DNA of 45,493 nucleotides from Streptomyces eurythermus (lineage in GTDB: Bacteria; Actinomycetota; Actinomycetes; Streptomycetales; Streptomycetaceae), in contig NZ_BMSK01000035.1 in assembly GCF_014649115.1 (NCBI RefSeq), positions 1 through 45,493 on the forward strand, written 5' to 3'. The notes under the pieces were generated by a model that saw nothing but the letters and a program-made list of their open reading frames with translations, was not told where the DNA came from and made no database searches. Positions 43,624 to 45,493 of the stretch are shown here, piece after piece. Position numbers and translations under genes: made by a program. Within the stretch, counting starts at the first letter, position 1, and each line of letters begins with the position of its first letter.

Positions 43624-44541
43624 ATGACCATCGGAGTAGCGCTCTCTCATCTGCACTCGATCGACACCACCGTGCGACTCGCCCGGGAAGCCCATGAAGC
43701 CGGGCTGACGTCCGCCTGGTTCGGGCAGACGTTCTCCTACGATTCCCCGACGCTGGCCGCGGTCGTCGGCCGCGAGGTGCCCGGCCTCCAGGTCGGCACT
43801 TCGGCCATCCCGGTCTTCGGCCGGCATCCGCTGATCGTCGCGAGCCAGGCGCAGACCGCCCAGGCCGCCACCGGGGGCCGCTACCACCTCGGGCTCGCGC
43901 TCGGCACCAAGCACCTCACCGAGACCGGCTTCGGCATCCCGTACGAGCGTCCCATCGCCCGGCTCCGAGAGTTCCTGACCGCTCTGCGACCGCTGCTGGA
44001 GACGGGCAGCACCGACTTCCACGGCGAACTGCTCACCGCCACCACCCCGCTGCCGGCCACCGTGCCGGGTGCCGAACCGCCGGTACCCGTCCTGGTGGCC
44101 GCCATGGGACCGCAGGCCCTGCGTGTGTCCGGCGCCCTCGCGGACGGCATCCTCCCGCTGCTGGCCGGGCCGCGCGCGCTGGCCGAGCACATCGTTCCCG
44201 CCGTCACCGCGGCGGCCGAGGCGGCGGGCCGGCCGGCCCCGCGGATCGTGGCCTTCGTGCCCGGCGTGGTCACCTCCGATGTCGAAAAGGTGCGGCAGAC
44301 GGCTGCCGAGACGCTCTCCTTCTACGACCGGTTCCCGTCCTACCAGCGGGTCATCGAGCTGTCCGGCGGCACCCGGGCCGCCGACATCGCCGCCATCGGC
44401 GACGAGGAGACCGTCGCCGCCGAGGTACGCCGCTATCGCGAGGCCGGAGCGACGGAGGTGGTGTTCACGGCGACCGAACTGGGCGGGGAGGCCGACCAGC
44501 ACCGGACCTTCGCGCTGCTGGGCGAACTGGCGGGCGGCTGA
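43624..44541 (+). CDS. LLM-class (F420-dependent type) oxidoreductase
   Basis: A 305-residue luciferase-like monooxygenase-fold protein. Family pattern: AREAHEAGLTSAWFGQTFSY, VGTSAIPVFGRHPLIVASQA, GRYHLGLALGTKHLTETGFG, PVPVLVAAMGPQALRVSGAL and ADGILPLLAGPRA. It resembles F420-dependent members common in actinobacteria; cofactor and substrate are inferred from family. ATG 43624 has no good ribosome site, so coupling to vdcD 52 bases upstream or another start is possible. Direct repeats of GACCGGCGTC follow its stop (44574-44598). Confidence 0.88.
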   Translation: MTIGVALSHLHSIDTTVRLAREAHEAGLTSAWFGQTFSYDSPTLAAVVGREVPGLQVGTSAIPVFGRHPLIVASQAQTAQAATGGRYHLGLALGTKHLTETGFGIPYERPIARLREFLTALRPLLETGSTDFHGELLTATTPLPATVPGAEPPVPVLVAAMGPQALRVSGALADGILPLLAGPRALAEHIVPAVTAAAEAAGRPAPRIVAFVPGVVTSDVEKVRQTAAETLSFYDRFPSYQRVIELSGGTRAADIAAIGDEETVAAEVRRYREAGATEVVFTATELGGEADQHRTFALLGELAGG

Positions 44542-44596
44542 GCCGCGGAAAACGGCGACCGTCACTTCCTCGACCGGCGTCCTTCCTTGACCGGCG

Positions 44597-45095
44597 TCAC
44601 TGGGTGACAGTCCCCGGCGGCGCCTCGTCGAGGGCGAGTCCGGTGGGTGCGGGCAGTCCTTCCCAGTCGCCGTCGGTGGCCACCGACCAGGCGGCGACAC
44701 GGGCGGCCAGGGCAAGGCAGCCAGTGGTGTCCTGGCCGTTCAGGGCGGGTGGCGAGACAGCCCGCGACGAAGGAGTCGCCCGCACCTACCGGGTCGGTCT
44801 CCGGCACGGGGTGCGCGGCGGTCCGGCTGGTGCCCTCGGCGGACACCGCGACCGCGCCGTCGGAGCCCAGGGCGACCACGACGGTGAGCGGGCCCGCGTC
44901 GCGCAGCGCACGCGCGAGTCCGCGGCCGGCGGCGGAGGGCCGCGGGCTCGCGGCCGGGCAGCATCGCGGCCTCCTCCACGCCGGCGAAGAGTATGCCGAC
45001 GCGCGGCAGCAGGGCGCCGACATCGGCTGCCGCCTTCTGCGGGCGCCGCGCCGGGCCACCAGGCGTGCCGCGTTCGAGACCGCGGTCACATTCGA
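44597..45095 (-). pseudogene. PfkB-family sugar kinase pseudogene (KDG kinase-like), frameshifted and 5'-truncated
   Basis: On the minus strand, pieces of one PfkB kinase are spread over three frames. An N-ward piece reads QKAAADVGALLPRVGILFAG; the next frame has LTVVVALGSDGAVAV and the family signature DPVGAGDSFVAGCLA with its catalytic Asp; the last frame gives TTGCLALAARVAAWSV and stops at 44597. Switches fall near 44925-44960 and 44740-44760. The first half of the gene is missing. At least two frameshifts plus a truncation make a working product unlikely; sequencing error cannot explain the missing 5' part. Confidence 0.75.
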
Positions 45096-45109
45096 CGGCC
45101 CCGGACAGT

Positions 45110-45457
45110 GACCCAGCGCGCGAACCCGGGCACGGGTCGTGTGCGAGTCGGTGAAGGACCCCACATGACCCACGTCACCTACGACCCGACACCGTAGTAC
45201 CTTTTGCCCGATTCACCCCCTCCCGTACCCCGCCTGACCTGCGGATTGAGACGCACGCCACATACTTCGCGTTCCTCACGGATCCGGCCACCACTAGTAA
45301 AGGGGGTCATTGCGGGCATCTTCCGGGCCTGCTTATCTGGATGACGTCGCCAGGCGCCACGAGCCCACAGCGGGCCGCGGCGCCGACGCATGCGGGCCAC
45401 CGCCCGTGGCCCACTCCATGCGGGCGATCCCCTATCCCCGAACGCAAGAGGTACTTC
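45110..45457. other. Non-coding region and leader of the last gene
   Basis: Roughly 350 bases between the kinase remnant and the next start codon. No coding frame is convincing. A GGGCCAC/GTGGCCC hairpin with a 5-base loop at 45394-45412 lies about 45 bases before the GTG start, flanked by two ATGCGGGC copies; it could be a leader structure. An AT-richer stretch near 45290-45345 may contain the promoter. Confidence 0.4.
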
Positions 45458-45493
45458 GTGACCGTCTCCATCATCCGCCGCATCGCTTCCCCG
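45458..45493 (+). CDS. Start of a gene cut by the window edge
   Basis: GTG 45458 with AAGAGG six bases upstream opens a frame MTVSIIRRIASP that runs off the end. Two Arg followed by small residues suggests the start of an exported protein, but twelve codons are too few to name a family. Confidence 0.5.
   Translation, partial: MTVSIIRRIASP

Overview
The window looks like chromosomal DNA of a Streptomyces or close relative. GC content is very high with strongly GC-biased third codon positions, GTG and TTG starts are used freely, and the flanking genes (GH10 xylanase with CBM2, CE2-type Tat-exported esterase, vdcBCD decarboxylase, F420-type LLM oxidoreductase) are typical of that genus. No tRNA, rRNA, IS element, integrase or CRISPR array was seen.

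Layout. 1-1347: the 3' end of a secreted xylanase gene with a strong terminator hairpin, then a small secreted protein. 1450-4752: an MFS transporter divergent from a Gfo/Idh/MocA oxidoreductase and a VOC-fold enzyme. 4753-5390: a non-coding leader. 5391-35123: about 30 kb, all on the plus strand and mostly with overlapping stop/start codons, encoding a phage-tail-like contractile injection system (CIS/eCIS). 35229-36239: PadR regulator plus two DUF1048-type proteins. 36387-37523: secreted SGNH/CE2-like esterase. 37531-40112: small genes, a 64-bp tandem repeat, an NmrA-like protein and a DUF1877-like remnant. 40113-43571: AraC-family regulator divergent from vdcBCD (UbiX/UbiD-type non-oxidative hydroxyarylic acid decarboxylase). 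43624-45493: LLM oxidoreductase, a frameshifted PfkB kinase pseudogene, and the start of one more gene.

The CIS operon in order: sheath; tube; a CxxC-pair protein; a disordered protein; Pvc16-like cap (DUF4255) with a histone-H1-like tail; AAA+ ATPase; a 94-aa protein; a 2270-aa protein with an N-terminal DUF4157/eCIS-core HELLH domain; a candidate immunity gene; CIS-tube/baseplate adaptor; LysM protein; gp27-like hub; gp5-like spike; PAAR-like tip; gp25 wedge; two baseplate J-type proteins (the second with a C-terminal LysM); tail-protein-I/beta-helix protein; DUF6519 protein; and a peptidoglycan amidase. No receptor-binding tail-fibre gene is recognisable, which fits the cytoplasmic CIS known from streptomycetes.

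Most interesting points. (1) The last ~425 codons of the 2270-aa protein and the following 203-aa HEAT-like gene sit in a block of clearly lower GC (53-62% in hand-counted lines, against 77% in the body of the same gene). This is the signature of a polymorphic toxin tip with its immunity gene, wired by stop/start coupling into a CIS operon. (2) Two structural CIS genes each contain a rare in-frame TTA codon, so particle assembly may depend on the developmental tRNA bldA; the upstream oxidoreductase also has one. (3) The operon ends in a leaderless endolysin-like amidase.
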